This document shows, in pieces, positions 26,883-35,944 of a DNA stretch of 64,000 nt. Within the stretch, counting starts at the first letter, position 1, and every line of letters begins with the position of its first letter. The notes beneath the pieces were generated by a model. That model was not told where the DNA came from. It searched no databases and saw nothing but the letters and a program-made list of their open reading frames with translations. Origin of the DNA: Sandaracinus amylolyticus (GTDB lineage Bacteria; Myxococcota_A; Polyangia; Polyangiales; Sandaracinaceae); assembly GCF_021631985.1 (NCBI RefSeq), contig NZ_CP070225.1, positions 7,998,001 through 8,062,000 on the forward strand, read 5' to 3'. The position numbers were made by a program, and so were the translations under genes.

Positions 26883-28291
26883 ACGCGCCCCGAACGCTCC
26901 TCTACTCGCTCCCGGGCCTGCAATCGCGGCATCCCGCGAACGCGCGCCTCGCGCCGAGCCCCAAGCACAACGTGCCGCTCCTCGGGCACCTGCCGCTGGT
27001 GCGCGACGATCGCCTCGACTACCTGATGCGCGCCGCGCTCGAGACGGGCGACGTCGTGCGCTTCGAGTTCCCGCACGTCACGGCGCACCTCGTCGCGCAT
27101 CCCGATCACGTGCAGCAGGTGCTCGTCGATCAGCACCGCATCTTCACCAAGCAGACGCGCGGCTACGCGAAGCTCCGAGCGTTCCTCGGCAACGGCCTGG
27201 TCACGTCGGACGGCGAGTTCTGGCTGCGGCAGCGCCGCATCGCGCAGCCCGCGTTCCACAAGAAGCGCATCGCGGGGTTCGCCGACTCGATGGTGCGCGC
27301 CGCCGAGGACACCGTGCAGCGCTGGACCGCGCCCGCGCGCGACGGCACGCCGATCGACGTCGCCGCGGAGATGATGCGCCTCACGCTGCGCATCGCGGGA
27401 GAGACGCTGCTCTCGACCGATCCCAGCGATCGCGCGAGCGCGGTCAGCACGGCGCTCACCACGGTGCTGCACGAGGCGAACAAGCGCATCAACAGCGTGT
27501 GGTCGCCGCCGCCGAGCTGGCCCACCCCGCGCAACCGCGCCTATCACGCCGCGACGCGCGAGCTCGATCGCATCGTGCTCGACATCATCGAGAAGCGACG
27601 CCGCGGGCGCGAGCACCGCGACGATCTCCTGCAGATGCTGCTCGAGGCGCGCGACCCCGAGACCGGCGCCGCGATGGACGACAAGCAGCTGCGCGACGAG
27701 GTCATGACGATGTTCCTCGCGGGGCACGAGACCACCGCGAACGCGCTCGCGTGGACCTTCGTGCTGCTCTCGCGCTACCCCGCGGTCGCGCGCGCGCTCC
27801 ACGAGGAAGCGTGCGACGTGCTCGGCGATCGCCCCGCGAGCGAGGCCGATCTTCCGAAGCTCGACCTCGCGCGGCGCGTGCTGAACGAGTCGATGCGGCT
27901 CTATCCGCCGGTGTGGATCATCGGGCGCTCGCCCGCGGAGCCCGTCGAGATCGGCGGCTACGACATCCCGGCGAAGACGATCGTCTTCGCGTCGCAGTGG
28001 GTCACCCATCGACACCCGCGCTTCTGGGACGATCCCGAAGGGTTCGATCCCGATCGCTGGCTGCCCGAGCGCGCCAAGGCGATGCACCGCCACCAGTTCT
28101 TCCCGTTCGCGGCGGGCCCGCGCATGTGCATCGGCGCGGGCTTCGCGATGATGGAAGGCCAGCTCGTGCTCGCGACGATCGCGCGCCGCTACCGCGTCGA
28201 TCTCCTGCCCGGCCACGCCATCGTCCCCGAGCCGCTGATCACGCTGCGCCCCAAGCACGGCGTGCGCGCGACCGTGCATCGCATCGACTGA
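26879..28291 (+). CDS. Cytochrome P450
   Basis: 470 aa. All hallmark motifs are present: the I-helix oxygen-activation motif AGHETT (281-286), the K-helix ExxR (E337-R340, NESMRLYPP), a PERF-like segment (FDPDRWLPERA) and the heme loop FPFAAGPRMCIGAGFA with Cys417. No N-terminal membrane anchor is visible, so it is a soluble bacterial-type P450. The sequence style (AGHETTANAL, CIGAGFAMME) resembles the CYP4-like bacterial group, which often acts on fatty acyl or terpenoid substrates; the substrate cannot be told. The GTG at 26879 overlaps the preceding stop by four bases. Before the proposed inversion its upstream partner would have been an intact DUF2891 gene. Confidence 0.93.
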   Translation: MNAPRTLLYSLPGLQSRHPANARLAPSPKHNVPLLGHLPLVRDDRLDYLMRAALETGDVVRFEFPHVTAHLVAHPDHVQQVLVDQHRIFTKQTRGYAKLRAFLGNGLVTSDGEFWLRQRRIAQPAFHKKRIAGFADSMVRAAEDTVQRWTAPARDGTPIDVAAEMMRLTLRIAGETLLSTDPSDRASAVSTALTTVLHEANKRINSVWSPPPSWPTPRNRAYHAATRELDRIVLDIIEKRRRGREHRDDLLQMLLEARDPETGAAMDDKQLRDEVMTMFLAGHETTANALAWTFVLLSRYPAVARALHEEACDVLGDRPASEADLPKLDLARRVLNESMRLYPPVWIIGRSPAEPVEIGGYDIPAKTIVFASQWVTHRHPRFWDDPEGFDPDRWLPERAKAMHRHQFFPFAAGPRMCIGAGFAMMEGQLVLATIARRYRVDLLPGHAIVPEPLITLRPKHGVRATVHRID

Positions 28292-28377
28292 CGATCTTTT
28301 TCCGTAACGCTCCCGGGGCCGCCCCCCACTAGCGAGCCGACCGAGCGCGATCGAGCGCGAGGCCGGAGGTCGTCGTC

Positions 28378-29436
28378 GTGCGCAGAGAGAAGATGGGTCC
28401 CGTCGTCGTCGCGCTCGCGCTCCTCGCGCTGGCGCCGTGCGTCGCGCGCGCGCAGGACGTGCCGAGCGCCGGCAGCGTGCTCTTCGCGATCGATCAGGGC
28501 GTCGACGACGATCGCGCGATCGCGCTGCGCGCGGAGCTCGGCCTGCGCGCGCTGCACCTCGAGCTGGTCCCAGCGCTCGCGGGGGAGAGCGACGCCGCGC
28601 GCGAGCAGCAAGCGCGTCTCCTCGCGCAGCATCGCGCCGCCTACGCGACGTTGTGGATCGACGACGCGCGCAACGAAGCGCGCGCGGTCACGCCCGCGGG
28701 TCCGATGCGCCGCGCGTCGCTGCCGCGTACCGCAGGCACGATCGATCCGCGGGTGCTCGCGGTGCTGCTCGGGAGCCTGCTCGACGAGGCGCTCGCGATG
28801 CCGGGACCCGAGGAGGCCGCACCGGTGCTTCCCGTCGCGCCCTCGACCGCTCCTCCTCCCGCCGAGCCTCAGGGCGCGTACCAGCCGAGCTCGACCGTCG
28901 TCATCGTTCCCGAAGAGCTCGATGCACCCGATCCCGGCCACGACACGCGCGACGGTGACGTGCATCCCTACGCGATCGTCGACTTCTCGGTCGGCGCAGT
29001 GTGGTCGCTCGGCGAGCAGGCCAACATCGCGCACTTCGTGCAGCGCGCGGGCGCGGGCCTGCTCGTGGACCAGCTCCGCGTCGAGATCACGCTGGGGATG
29101 GGCGCCGACAAGGCGATGGACGGCGGCTACCTCGCCGCGTTCACCATCGACGGTCAGGCGTTCGTCGGGACGTCGCTGCCGCTCGGGTTCGCCGCGCTCG
29201 ATCTCGGCGGGATCATCGGTGGCGTCGGCCACGAGTTCATCGACGCCCACACCCTCAGCGACTTCGGGATGATGACCGCGATGCGCGTCGGCGGCGCAAT
29301 CGGCCTGAACATGCGCGACAGCCGCGCGATCTTCCCGTTCCGAGCGCGCATCGAGATGGGGCTCTTCGCGCGCTTCGAGTATCCCGGGCGCGCGGCACCG
29401 TTCACGAACGTGGTGCTCGGCATCGCGTTCTGGTGA
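28378..29436 (+). CDS. Exported protein with Pro-rich linker and barrel-like C-terminus
   Basis: 352 aa. GTG with GGAGGT seven bases upstream; signal peptide MRREKMGPVVVALALLALAPCVARAQ. Residues ~25-135 form an alpha/beta domain. A Pro/Ala linker follows at ~145-165. The C-terminal half has alternating hydrophobic strands rich in Gly (YAIVDFSVGAVWSL, GLLVDQLRVEITLGMG, AALDLGGIIGGVG, RIEMGLFARFEYPG) ending in Trp, compatible with an outer-membrane beta-barrel. No named family is recognised. Confidence 0.7.
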   Translation: MRREKMGPVVVALALLALAPCVARAQDVPSAGSVLFAIDQGVDDDRAIALRAELGLRALHLELVPALAGESDAAREQQARLLAQHRAAYATLWIDDARNEARAVTPAGPMRRASLPRTAGTIDPRVLAVLLGSLLDEALAMPGPEEAAPVLPVAPSTAPPPAEPQGAYQPSSTVVIVPEELDAPDPGHDTRDGDVHPYAIVDFSVGAVWSLGEQANIAHFVQRAGAGLLVDQLRVEITLGMGADKAMDGGYLAAFTIDGQAFVGTSLPLGFAALDLGGIIGGVGHEFIDAHTLSDFGMMTAMRVGGAIGLNMRDSRAIFPFRARIEMGLFARFEYPGRAAPFTNVVLGIAFW

Positions 29437-29526
29437 TCGCCGCCCCGCTCCGAGCCACGCGTCACCGCGCCCACGCCGGGCGCGGCAGGCGCCCTCGTGT
29501 ATCCAACGAAAACCACAGGAAAATCA

Positions 29527-30099
29527 ATGGCTTCCATGCTTCGATCGCTCCCCGCCCGGCTCGCGCTCGCGGGCCTCCTCCTCGCCGCGTGCAGGGACGA
29601 AGATCCGCCGCCGCAGAGCCCCGACGGCGGCGCGCCCGACGCCTCCACCAGCGACGTCGCGCGCTGCGTCGAGCTCGCCACCCACTTCCGCGACCACTGC
29701 GCCGACGCGAACGGCGAGGACGATGCGCGGGTGTGCCTCTGGGAGGGCTACGTCGAGCTCTGCCGCACCGGCGACACCGCGCTGTTGATCGCCGCGATGG
29801 AGTGCCTCGACGACACCCAGTGCCGCTCGTTCTCCGACGCGAACGAGGGCGGCGCCTGCCTCGACGCGCTCCACGCCGCGCAGCCGGCGTCCGCGCTGCG
29901 CGACGCGATCGAGGCCCACTGCGCGGCGTGCGGACAGACCTGCCCGGCGTCGCAGATCGAGATCTTCCCCTATCTGCCGGCGAGCGCAGCGACCGCGCTC
30001 GAGTCGTGCGGTGGCGCCGACGCGTGCACTGCAGACGCGTTCTTCGCCGCATGCACCCCCGAGATCGCCCCGCTCGCGTCGTTCCAGTGCGGGCAGTGA
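29527..30099 (+). CDS. Small Cys-rich lipoprotein
   Basis: 190 aa. ATG at 29527 is preceded by AGGAAA; signal MASMLRSLPARLALAGLLLAAC with lipobox LAAC. The mature part holds about a dozen Cys (ARCVELATHFRDHC, CLWEGYVELC, ECLDDTQC, HCAACGQTC, SCGGADAC), suggesting several disulfides outside the cytoplasm. No family recognised. The longer start at 29497 would place ten polar residues before the signal and is less likely. Confidence 0.7.
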   Translation: MASMLRSLPARLALAGLLLAACRDEDPPPQSPDGGAPDASTSDVARCVELATHFRDHCADANGEDDARVCLWEGYVELCRTGDTALLIAAMECLDDTQCRSFSDANEGGACLDALHAAQPASALRDAIEAHCAACGQTCPASQIEIFPYLPASAATALESCGGADACTADAFFAACTPEIAPLASFQCGQ

Positions 30100-30251
30100 G
30101 AGAGTGTCCAAAATCGGCTCGCCCGCTCAGGGCCTCCCGTCCACGTGCTCCGCACGCTCCCGTGCGGGCCCTGCGCGAGCGAGCACTCCCAGCTGGACCG
30201 AGAAAAAAGATCTAACGACCTCCCCGGCGCCGCGCACTGGAGACAAGACCT

Positions 30252-30932
30252 ATGCTTCAGCTCGTGCGCGCGCGTCGGGGCTCCACGCCATCGGGCGAAG
30301 AAGAAGTCGATCTCCGTGCCGCGATCGACCCGCACGCGCGCCTCGACGAGCCCACGCTCGCCGCGCTGCAGCGCGGGGATCGCCGCACCGTGCAGGCCGC
30401 GCTGCGCGCACTGTTCCCCGAGGTCCGCACCCGCATGCACCGCCTGCTCGGCCCGCGTGACGATCTCGACGACGCGACCCAGGACGCGCTCATCGAGATC
30501 ACACGCGCCCTGCCGCGCTTCGAGGGGCGCGCCTCGCTCTCCACGCTCGCGAGCCGCATCACGGTGCGCACCGCGTTCCGCTATTTCGGCCGCCCGCGCA
30601 CCGTCCCGCTCGAGGTGGTGGACCCGCACGATCCCGACGATCCCGAGTCGCGCGTCGCCAGCCGCGAGACGTTGCGACGCCTCTACCGCTGTCTCGACAA
30701 GATGTCGCCCAAGCGCCGCGTCGCCTTCGTGCTGTGCTGCGTCGAGGGCATGACCCCCAGCGAGGCGGCGGAGATCGAGGGCGTGCCCTCGCTCGTGATG
30801 CGGGCACGCCTGCTCCAGGCGCGCAACGAGATCGCGCGCTTGATGAAGGGCGATCCCTTCGCCGAGGCGCTGGCGCAGGCAGGACGTCGGAGCGCGGGCG
30901 CGCACGACGACGACGAGGAAGGTGGAGCGTGA
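30252..30932 (+). CDS. ECF-type RNA polymerase sigma factor
   Basis: 226 aa. Region 2 is visible at DDLDDATQDALIEITRALPR with RFEGRASLSTLASRI, and region 4 at LDKMSPKRRVAFVLCCVEGM then TPSEAAEIEGVPSLVMRARL, the helix-turn-helix that contacts the -35 element. The acidic C-terminal tail (AHDDDEEGGA) is unusual. ATG at 30252 has GGAGA upstream. Its stop overlaps the next gene's GTG by four bases; that gene is a FecR-like membrane protein, the standard pairing of sigma factor and anti-sigma or sensor. Confidence 0.9.
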   Translation: MLQLVRARRGSTPSGEEEVDLRAAIDPHARLDEPTLAALQRGDRRTVQAALRALFPEVRTRMHRLLGPRDDLDDATQDALIEITRALPRFEGRASLSTLASRITVRTAFRYFGRPRTVPLEVVDPHDPDDPESRVASRETLRRLYRCLDKMSPKRRVAFVLCCVEGMTPSEAAEIEGVPSLVMRARLLQARNEIARLMKGDPFAEALAQAGRRSAGAHDDDEEGGA

Positions 30933-32224
30933 GCCGCGACCGACTCGCCGACCGCACCGTCGACGCGCTCGCCACGATCGCGCGTCAGGCCCCGGTGCCG
31001 CGGATCTCCGACGCGCGCCGCGATGCGCAGATCGCGCGCGCGCTCGCCGAGGCCGAGGAACGCGCGGCGACCGAGCCGCCGCGCGCCCGCGTGCCCTACG
31101 TCGCGTGGTCGATCGCCGCCGCCGCAGTGATCGCGCTCGCGTTCCTCACGATGCGTGACGCGCCCGCCGCGCCCGACGATCTCGGCGAGGGCGTGCTCGT
31201 CCTCGCGACCGGCGATCGCGTCACGACCGCGCCGCACGCCGCGCTCGCGCTCGACGAGGTGTCGCCCGACGCGCGCCTGATCTCGGTGCACGCCGGCGAG
31301 GCGCTCTTCGACGTGAGGCCGCTCGATCCCGGCGAGTCGTTCGTGGTGCGCACGCCCGAGCTCGAGGCCGCGGTGCGCGGCACCGTGTTCGCGGTCGAGC
31401 GAGTCGGCTCTCGCACCGTGGTGCGCGTGTACGAAGGTCGCGTCGACGTGCGCGAGCGCGGCGAGACTACGTCGATCACGCCCGGCGAGACCTACCGCTC
31501 GGGCGAAGGACGCGCCCGCGACCCCGAGGACGGCGCGCTCGCCGCGCTCGGCCGCGCGGCAGCCGCAGCCCGCGCGCGCGAGCCCGCGCCGGTCGCGCAG
31601 CCGACACCGATCGCCGAGCCCGCGCCGATCGTCGAGCCGACACCGATCGCCGAGCCCGCGCCGATCGCCGAGCCCGCGCCCATCGTCGCTCGCGCGCCGT
31701 CCCCCGAGCCCGAGCCCGCGCCGATCGTCGAGCCCGCTCCGATCATCGATCCCGCGCCCCCTCCGCCCGCGCCGTCGCTCGCCGAGATCCAGTCGCTCGT
31801 CGCGACCCGCCGGTTCGCCGAAGCGCTCGACGCGGCCCGCGCCGCGCGCGCGCACGAGCCCACCGAATGGCGCTTCGGAATGCTCGAGGCCCAAGCGCTC
31901 CAGGGCCTCGGTCGCGCCACGGAGTCCGCCGACGCCTACGACGTCCTCGCGCGCACCGCACCCGCGGCCCAGCGCGCCGAGGCCGCGTTCCGCGCCGCGA
32001 CCCTCCGCTGGCGCGAGCTCGACGACGCACGGGGCGCGGTCACCTCGCTCGACACCGTCGACTTCGCGCAGAGCGCCCTCGAAGAGCGCGCCCTCGGCCT
32101 CCGTGCCCGCGCCCTCGCCGCGGCCGGCGATCGCACCGCCGCGCGCGACGCCGCCCGCGCCTACCTCGCGCGCTACCCCGAAGGCGGCCTCGCCGACGTC
32201 ATGAACGAGCTCGCGAGCCCGTAG
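30929..32224 (+). CDS. FecR-domain membrane protein with TPR-like C-terminus
   Basis: 431 aa. One membrane helix (VAWSIAAAAVIALAFLTM, ~58-75) separates a short cytoplasmic N-terminus from a FecR domain (~85-195: SVHAGEALFDV, FVVRTPELEAAVRGTVFAVE, VRVYEGRVDVRERGE). A repeat of P-A/T-P-I-A/V-E (about nine copies, ~215-275) is a rigid envelope spacer. It leads to a helical TPR-like domain (~280-425). FecR-type proteins hold or activate the co-encoded ECF sigma factor. Here the spacer and TPR suggest sensing across the periplasm. GTGA overlap with the sigma gene. Confidence 0.88.
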   Translation: MSRDRLADRTVDALATIARQAPVPRISDARRDAQIARALAEAEERAATEPPRARVPYVAWSIAAAAVIALAFLTMRDAPAAPDDLGEGVLVLATGDRVTTAPHAALALDEVSPDARLISVHAGEALFDVRPLDPGESFVVRTPELEAAVRGTVFAVERVGSRTVVRVYEGRVDVRERGETTSITPGETYRSGEGRARDPEDGALAALGRAAAAARAREPAPVAQPTPIAEPAPIVEPTPIAEPAPIAEPAPIVARAPSPEPEPAPIVEPAPIIDPAPPPPAPSLAEIQSLVATRRFAEALDAARAARAHEPTEWRFGMLEAQALQGLGRATESADAYDVLARTAPAAQRAEAAFRAATLRWRELDDARGAVTSLDTVDFAQSALEERALGLRARALAAAGDRTAARDAARAYLARYPEGGLADVMNELASP

Positions 32225-32273
32225 TCCACGTGGCCGCGCGCGCTCGCGGCTGCGATGCTCGCGCCTCCGCGCG

Positions 32274-33581
32274 ATGTCCTCCTCGACCCCGCACCGCTAC
32301 GGCCTGCGCACCGCGGCCCTCCTCGTCGTCGCGAGCATGGTCGGCACGGGCGTCTTCACGACGAGCGGTGTCCTCCTCGCCGAGCTCCACTCCGTCTCCG
32401 CGGTGCTCGCCGTGTGGATCGTCGGTGGCCTGGTCGCGCTCGCGGGCGCCCTCTCGTATGCCGAGCTCGCCGCGCAGCTCCCCGAGAGCGGCGGCGAGTA
32501 CGCGCTCCTCGCCCGCGCGTTCCACCCCGCGATCGGCTTCACCGCGGGCGTCGTCTCCATCGTCGCCGGCTTCGCAGCCCCGATCGCCGCGTGCGCGATC
32601 GCCTTCGCGCGTTACCTCGACGCCGCGTTCCCCGGCCTCGTCCCCGAGCTCCCGGCCGCGATCGTGATCGTCGTGCTCACGACCGCCGTCCACTTCGCGC
32701 ACCTCCGCAGCGGCGCGCGCTTCCAGGACGCGCTCACCATCGCGAAGATCGTCCTCGTCGCGATCTTCGTGTTCGGCGGCGCCACCAAGGGCGATCTCTC
32801 GCGCCTCGCCGAGCCCTTCGATCCCGCGACGCTCGTCTCGCCGCCCTTCGCGATCGGCCTCGTGCTCGTCTACTTCGCGTACACCGGCTGGAACGCGGCC
32901 GCGTACGTCGCGGGCGAGATCGATCGCCCGGCGCGCACCCTCCCGCTCGCGCTCCTGCTCGGCACCGGCGGCGTCACCGCGCTCTACGTCGCCATCAACG
33001 CGGTGCTCCTCGCGAGCGCTCCGCGCGCCGAGCTCGAGGGCGTCGTCGAGATCGGCGCGGTCGCCGCGACCCATCTCTTCGGCGCCACCGCGGGCCGCGT
33101 CCTCGCCGCCGTCATCGCGCTCGGCCTCGTCTCCACGATCGGCGCGTTCGTCGTCACCGGCGTCCGCGTGTACGACGCGATCGGCCGCGACCATCCCGCG
33201 CTCGCCGTCCTCGCGCGGCGCAACGCGGGCGGCGCTCCGGTGATCGCGCTCCTCGTCCAGGCCGGCCTCGCCCTCCTGATGGTCGCGACCGCCAGCTTCG
33301 AGACCCTGCTCGCGGCCGTCGGCTTCACCCTCTCGATCGCATCCGGCCTGACCGTCATCGGCGTCGCAATCGTCCGTCTCCGCCACCCCGAGCGACCGCG
33401 CCCGTACCGCGTCCCGCTCTACCCGATCACGCCGCTTTTCTTCGTGATCATCATGATTTGGACGGTCTACGAGTCGATCCTCTACGCCCGCGAGATTGCC
33501 CTGTTCGGTGTCGCCACGATTGGGCTCGGTCTGCTGGGGTATTTCGTCCTCTCCGCGAAAAACCGCGCAAATCCCGCGTGA
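32274..33581 (+). CDS. APC-superfamily amino-acid permease
   Basis: 435 aa with about 12 hydrophobic helices. The first helix carries the substrate-binding GTGVF motif (VVASMVGTGVFTTSG), followed by GALSYAELAAQLPESGGEYA. These are typical of the LAT/APA branch of amino acid-polyamine-organocation transporters in the inner membrane. TM6 contains FAYTGWNAAAYVAGEI. Substrate is not predictable. It is separated from the FecR gene by about 50 bp without a clear ribosome site, so it may have its own promoter. Confidence 0.92.
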   Translation: MSSSTPHRYGLRTAALLVVASMVGTGVFTTSGVLLAELHSVSAVLAVWIVGGLVALAGALSYAELAAQLPESGGEYALLARAFHPAIGFTAGVVSIVAGFAAPIAACAIAFARYLDAAFPGLVPELPAAIVIVVLTTAVHFAHLRSGARFQDALTIAKIVLVAIFVFGGATKGDLSRLAEPFDPATLVSPPFAIGLVLVYFAYTGWNAAAYVAGEIDRPARTLPLALLLGTGGVTALYVAINAVLLASAPRAELEGVVEIGAVAATHLFGATAGRVLAAVIALGLVSTIGAFVVTGVRVYDAIGRDHPALAVLARRNAGGAPVIALLVQAGLALLMVATASFETLLAAVGFTLSIASGLTVIGVAIVRLRHPERPRPYRVPLYPITPLFFVIIMIWTVYESILYAREIALFGVATIGLGLLGYFVLSAKNRANPA

Positions 33582-33785
33582 CCGAGTCAGCCTGTCACGG
33601 CTGATCCGAGGAGCTCTGGGGACTCCAGTCTCCGCCCCACCATCTCCCACACCTCCCCAGATGGTCGCCCTCGCCGGGATCTCCTGTGAAATCAGGACCA
33701 TCGACCCCGCACCGACGTTCGTGGCATCCTGGCATGCGCGTCGCACTAGGCCCCATCACGCAACGCGACGACGAGGTCGAACGCC
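33582..33785 (+). other. Leader region before the Tad locus
   Basis: About 200 bp without a convincing gene. It should hold the promoter for the first pilin gene. A TGGCAT/ATGC stretch at about 33721-33736 resembles a -24/-12 element but its spacing is one base too long. No clear operator or hairpin seen. Confidence 0.4.
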
Positions 33786-34028
33786 ATGCAGAAAACCCGT
33801 GCTCAACACGCGATCGAGATCGCCGAGTCGGCCGAAGGAGGCTTCCGCCGTCCTGCCGATGCGGAAGTCGCGGCGCTGGCGGGCACGCGTGGCGTCGTCT
33901 TCGTGGAGTACGTCGCGCTGCTGTTGCTGGTGACGATCATCGGGGCCGGTGCCGTGGTCAGCCTGGGCATCCCCCTCGTGAATCTCTTTCGCTATCAGCA
34001 GCTGATTCTGTCGCTCCCGATTCCCTGA
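33786..34028 (+). CDS. Flp/TadE-type prepilin-like protein
   Basis: 80 aa. A hydrophilic leader of about 33 residues ends in Gly (ALAGTRG), followed by VVFVEYVALLLLVTIIGAGA. That is a class of prepilin helix with Glu at +5 of the expected prepilin-peptidase site. The leader is longer than in classical Flp pilins (15-25 residues). The tail is short (LGIPLVNLFRYQQLILSLP). It probably forms or caps the Tad pilus. First gene of the locus. Confidence 0.75.
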   Translation: MQKTRAQHAIEIAESAEGGFRRPADAEVAALAGTRGVVFVEYVALLLLVTIIGAGAVVSLGIPLVNLFRYQQLILSLPIP

Positions 34029-34076
34029 CGGAGTGACGGGCCCACCTCGTTCGAGCCAACCCAGGAGAACCCGAGA

Positions 34077-34286
34077 ATGGACAAGCTGAGCATGAACAAG
34101 TCGCGCCGCGTTCGTGAGCTCCTCGCGGATACCCGCGGTCTGTCGACCGTCGAGTACATCATCATCCTCTGCCTCATCGCGGTCGTGTGCTTCGCCATCT
34201 GGCGCCAGTTCGGTGAGACCGTGAAGGCGAAGGTCCAGGGCGCGGACGGCATGGTCGGCACGCTCCCGACCGACAGCTCGCCGTGA
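34077..34286 (+). CDS. flp: Flp-family major pilin
   Basis: 69 aa. Leader MDKLSMNKSRRVRELLADTRG, cleavage expected after Gly21, then LSTVEYIIILCLIAVVCFAI with Glu at +5 and Tyr at +6, the Flp signature. The mature pilin of about 48 residues is the typical Flp length. A strong AGGAGA site precedes the ATG, consistent with an abundant subunit. It is followed by the prepilin peptidase gene. Confidence 0.88.
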   Translation: MDKLSMNKSRRVRELLADTRGLSTVEYIIILCLIAVVCFAIWRQFGETVKAKVQGADGMVGTLPTDSSP

Positions 34287-34346
34287 CTTGATCGCCATCT
34301 CGGCGATCTCCTGAGAGGAGCAGCAGCGTGAGCTGGTGGAGCTAAG

Positions 34347-34907
34347 GTGTTCGGTCTCGGCCCGGATCCCGAGCTGTTACCGTACCTGTACGGCCTCGCC
34401 GTCGTCATGACCGCCATCGCGGCGTTCACCGACTGGCGGACCGGTCACATCCCCAACTGGCTCACGCTGCCGCCGCTCCTCGTTGGCCCGCTCGTCCACG
34501 GACTGACGAACGGAGCCGAGGGATTCTTCGGATCGATCCTCGCCGTCGCGATCTGCGGCGCCGTCCCGCTCCTGATGTTCTGGCGGGGCGGCATGGCCGG
34601 AGGCGACGTGAAGCTCTTCGCGGCGATCGCCGCGGTGTGTGGGATCGAGGTCGGCCTCGAGGCCGAGTTCCTCGCGTTCGTCGTCGCGGGGATCTACGCG
34701 CTCGGCCGTCTCGCCTGGCAGGGGAAGCTCCTCCGCACGCTGGGCAACAGCTTGTACATGGGCATGAACCCGCTGCTCCCGCAGCGGCTCCGCAAACCGA
34801 TCAGCCCCGAGCTCCTGCACACGCTGCGGCTCGGTGGTGCGATCTTCGCGGGAACGCTGATCGCGGTGTTCAGCCGACTCCAGACCTTCTTGATGCTCGG
34901 TACTTGA
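34347..34907 (+). CDS. cpaA: Tad prepilin peptidase (A24 family)
   Basis: 186 aa, about five membrane helices. The two catalytic Asp motifs of aspartic prepilin peptidases are present: FTDWRTGHIPNWLT near residue 30 and GGMAGGDVKLFAAIAAV (GxxGGDxK) near residue 80. Length and lack of a methylase domain fit TadV/CpaA. It would cleave the Flp and TadE/F leaders at the inner membrane. GTG start at 34347 with GGTGGAG upstream. Confidence 0.9.
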   Translation: MFGLGPDPELLPYLYGLAVVMTAIAAFTDWRTGHIPNWLTLPPLLVGPLVHGLTNGAEGFFGSILAVAICGAVPLLMFWRGGMAGGDVKLFAAIAAVCGIEVGLEAEFLAFVVAGIYALGRLAWQGKLLRTLGNSLYMGMNPLLPQRLRKPISPELLHTLRLGGAIFAGTLIAVFSRLQTFLMLGT

Positions 34908-34947
34908 GAGACCCGTCGTGGACCCACACGAGAGAGGCGGGATCCGT

Positions 34948-35934
34948 ATGGTCGGCAAGCTCGCTCGAGACACGAGAGGCGCTGCCTACGTCGAATTCCT
35001 GATCTCGTTCATCCCCGTCTTCCTGATGTTCTTGGGGATGGTCCAGATGGGCCTGATGTTCGTCGGCGGTCTCGCGGTGCAACGCGCGGCGTCGGCGGCG
35101 GCGCGCGCCGCGATCGTCGTGCTCGACGACGATCCCCAGTACTACGGCGGCGAAGGCCGCATGCAGATCGGCGGCGGAAGCGGCAGTGGGCCCAACGCCG
35201 GCGAAGGGCTGATCGACTTCCTCGGATCGAGCGGCGTCGGCGGTGGCGACACCGGCGGCATGGGTGGCGCGGGCGGCGACGCAGCCGACACCGGCGACAG
35301 CGCGCGCCTCTCCGCGATCCACAGCGCCGCGTCGATCCCGCTCTTCGCGATCGCGCCGCCTCCTTCGGCGATCGTTCGCCCCGAGTCGGTGATGGCGGCG
35401 ATCGGCAACAATCGTGATCCTCTCGGGATGCCGCCGAGCCGTCTGCTCTCGGGCCTCGTGTGGAACAACACCGGCGCGCTCGCCGTGCGCCTCGTCGACG
35501 GGCCCGCGTCGCGCACCGATCAGCGCAGCTTCGACGCCGCGCCGCTCCACGAGGACGACGCGGTGCCGACGCCGGCGCGCGTGCGCGTCACGTACCTCTT
35601 CCACTGCGGCGTTCCGCTCGCGAACCGCCTCATGTGCAACGACCCGCTCGCGCTGCTCTTCGGCGCAGACGGCGCCGCGCTCGCGCGCGTCGTGACGGGC
35701 GGCACGCCGAGCCTCGAGCGCCTCCAGGCGATCTCGCGCCAGCGTGAGCTCGAGCTCGCCCGCGAGTCGCGCGACGAGATCCCGTGGTCCGATCTCGGCG
35801 ACAACGCGCGACAGGGCGTCGGTGCGCTCGGCATCGGTGCATCGCTCCTCGGCATGTCGATGCGCGTGAAGGTGATGACGGCCGAGGCGCAGCTCCCGAT
35901 CCAGTACGCGAATTATCAGTACCAGAGCGAGTGA
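34948..35934 (+). CDS. TadE-like pseudopilin
   Basis: About 328 aa from ATG 34948; an earlier GTG at 34918 is possible. The leader ends DTRG and is followed by AAYVEFLISFIPVFLMFLGM, a TadE-type prepilin helix with Glu at +5. The mature domain is unusually long: a Gly/Asp-rich stretch at ~80-125, then a beta-rich domain with two Cys (YLFHCGVPLANRLMC). Probably a minor pilin or assembly platform component processed by the A24 peptidase. Confidence 0.8.
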   Translation: MVGKLARDTRGAAYVEFLISFIPVFLMFLGMVQMGLMFVGGLAVQRAASAAARAAIVVLDDDPQYYGGEGRMQIGGGSGSGPNAGEGLIDFLGSSGVGGGDTGGMGGAGGDAADTGDSARLSAIHSAASIPLFAIAPPPSAIVRPESVMAAIGNNRDPLGMPPSRLLSGLVWNNTGALAVRLVDGPASRTDQRSFDAAPLHEDDAVPTPARVRVTYLFHCGVPLANRLMCNDPLALLFGADGAALARVVTGGTPSLERLQAISRQRELELARESRDEIPWSDLGDNARQGVGALGIGASLLGMSMRVKVMTAEAQLPIQYANYQYQSE

Positions 35935-35944
35935 GGGGCTGACG

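Noticed and set aside
33715..33745. Possible sigma-54 promoter before the first pilin gene
   Set aside because: The TGGCAT..ATGC match has 11 instead of 10 bases between GG and GC, so it does not fit a -24/-12 element.
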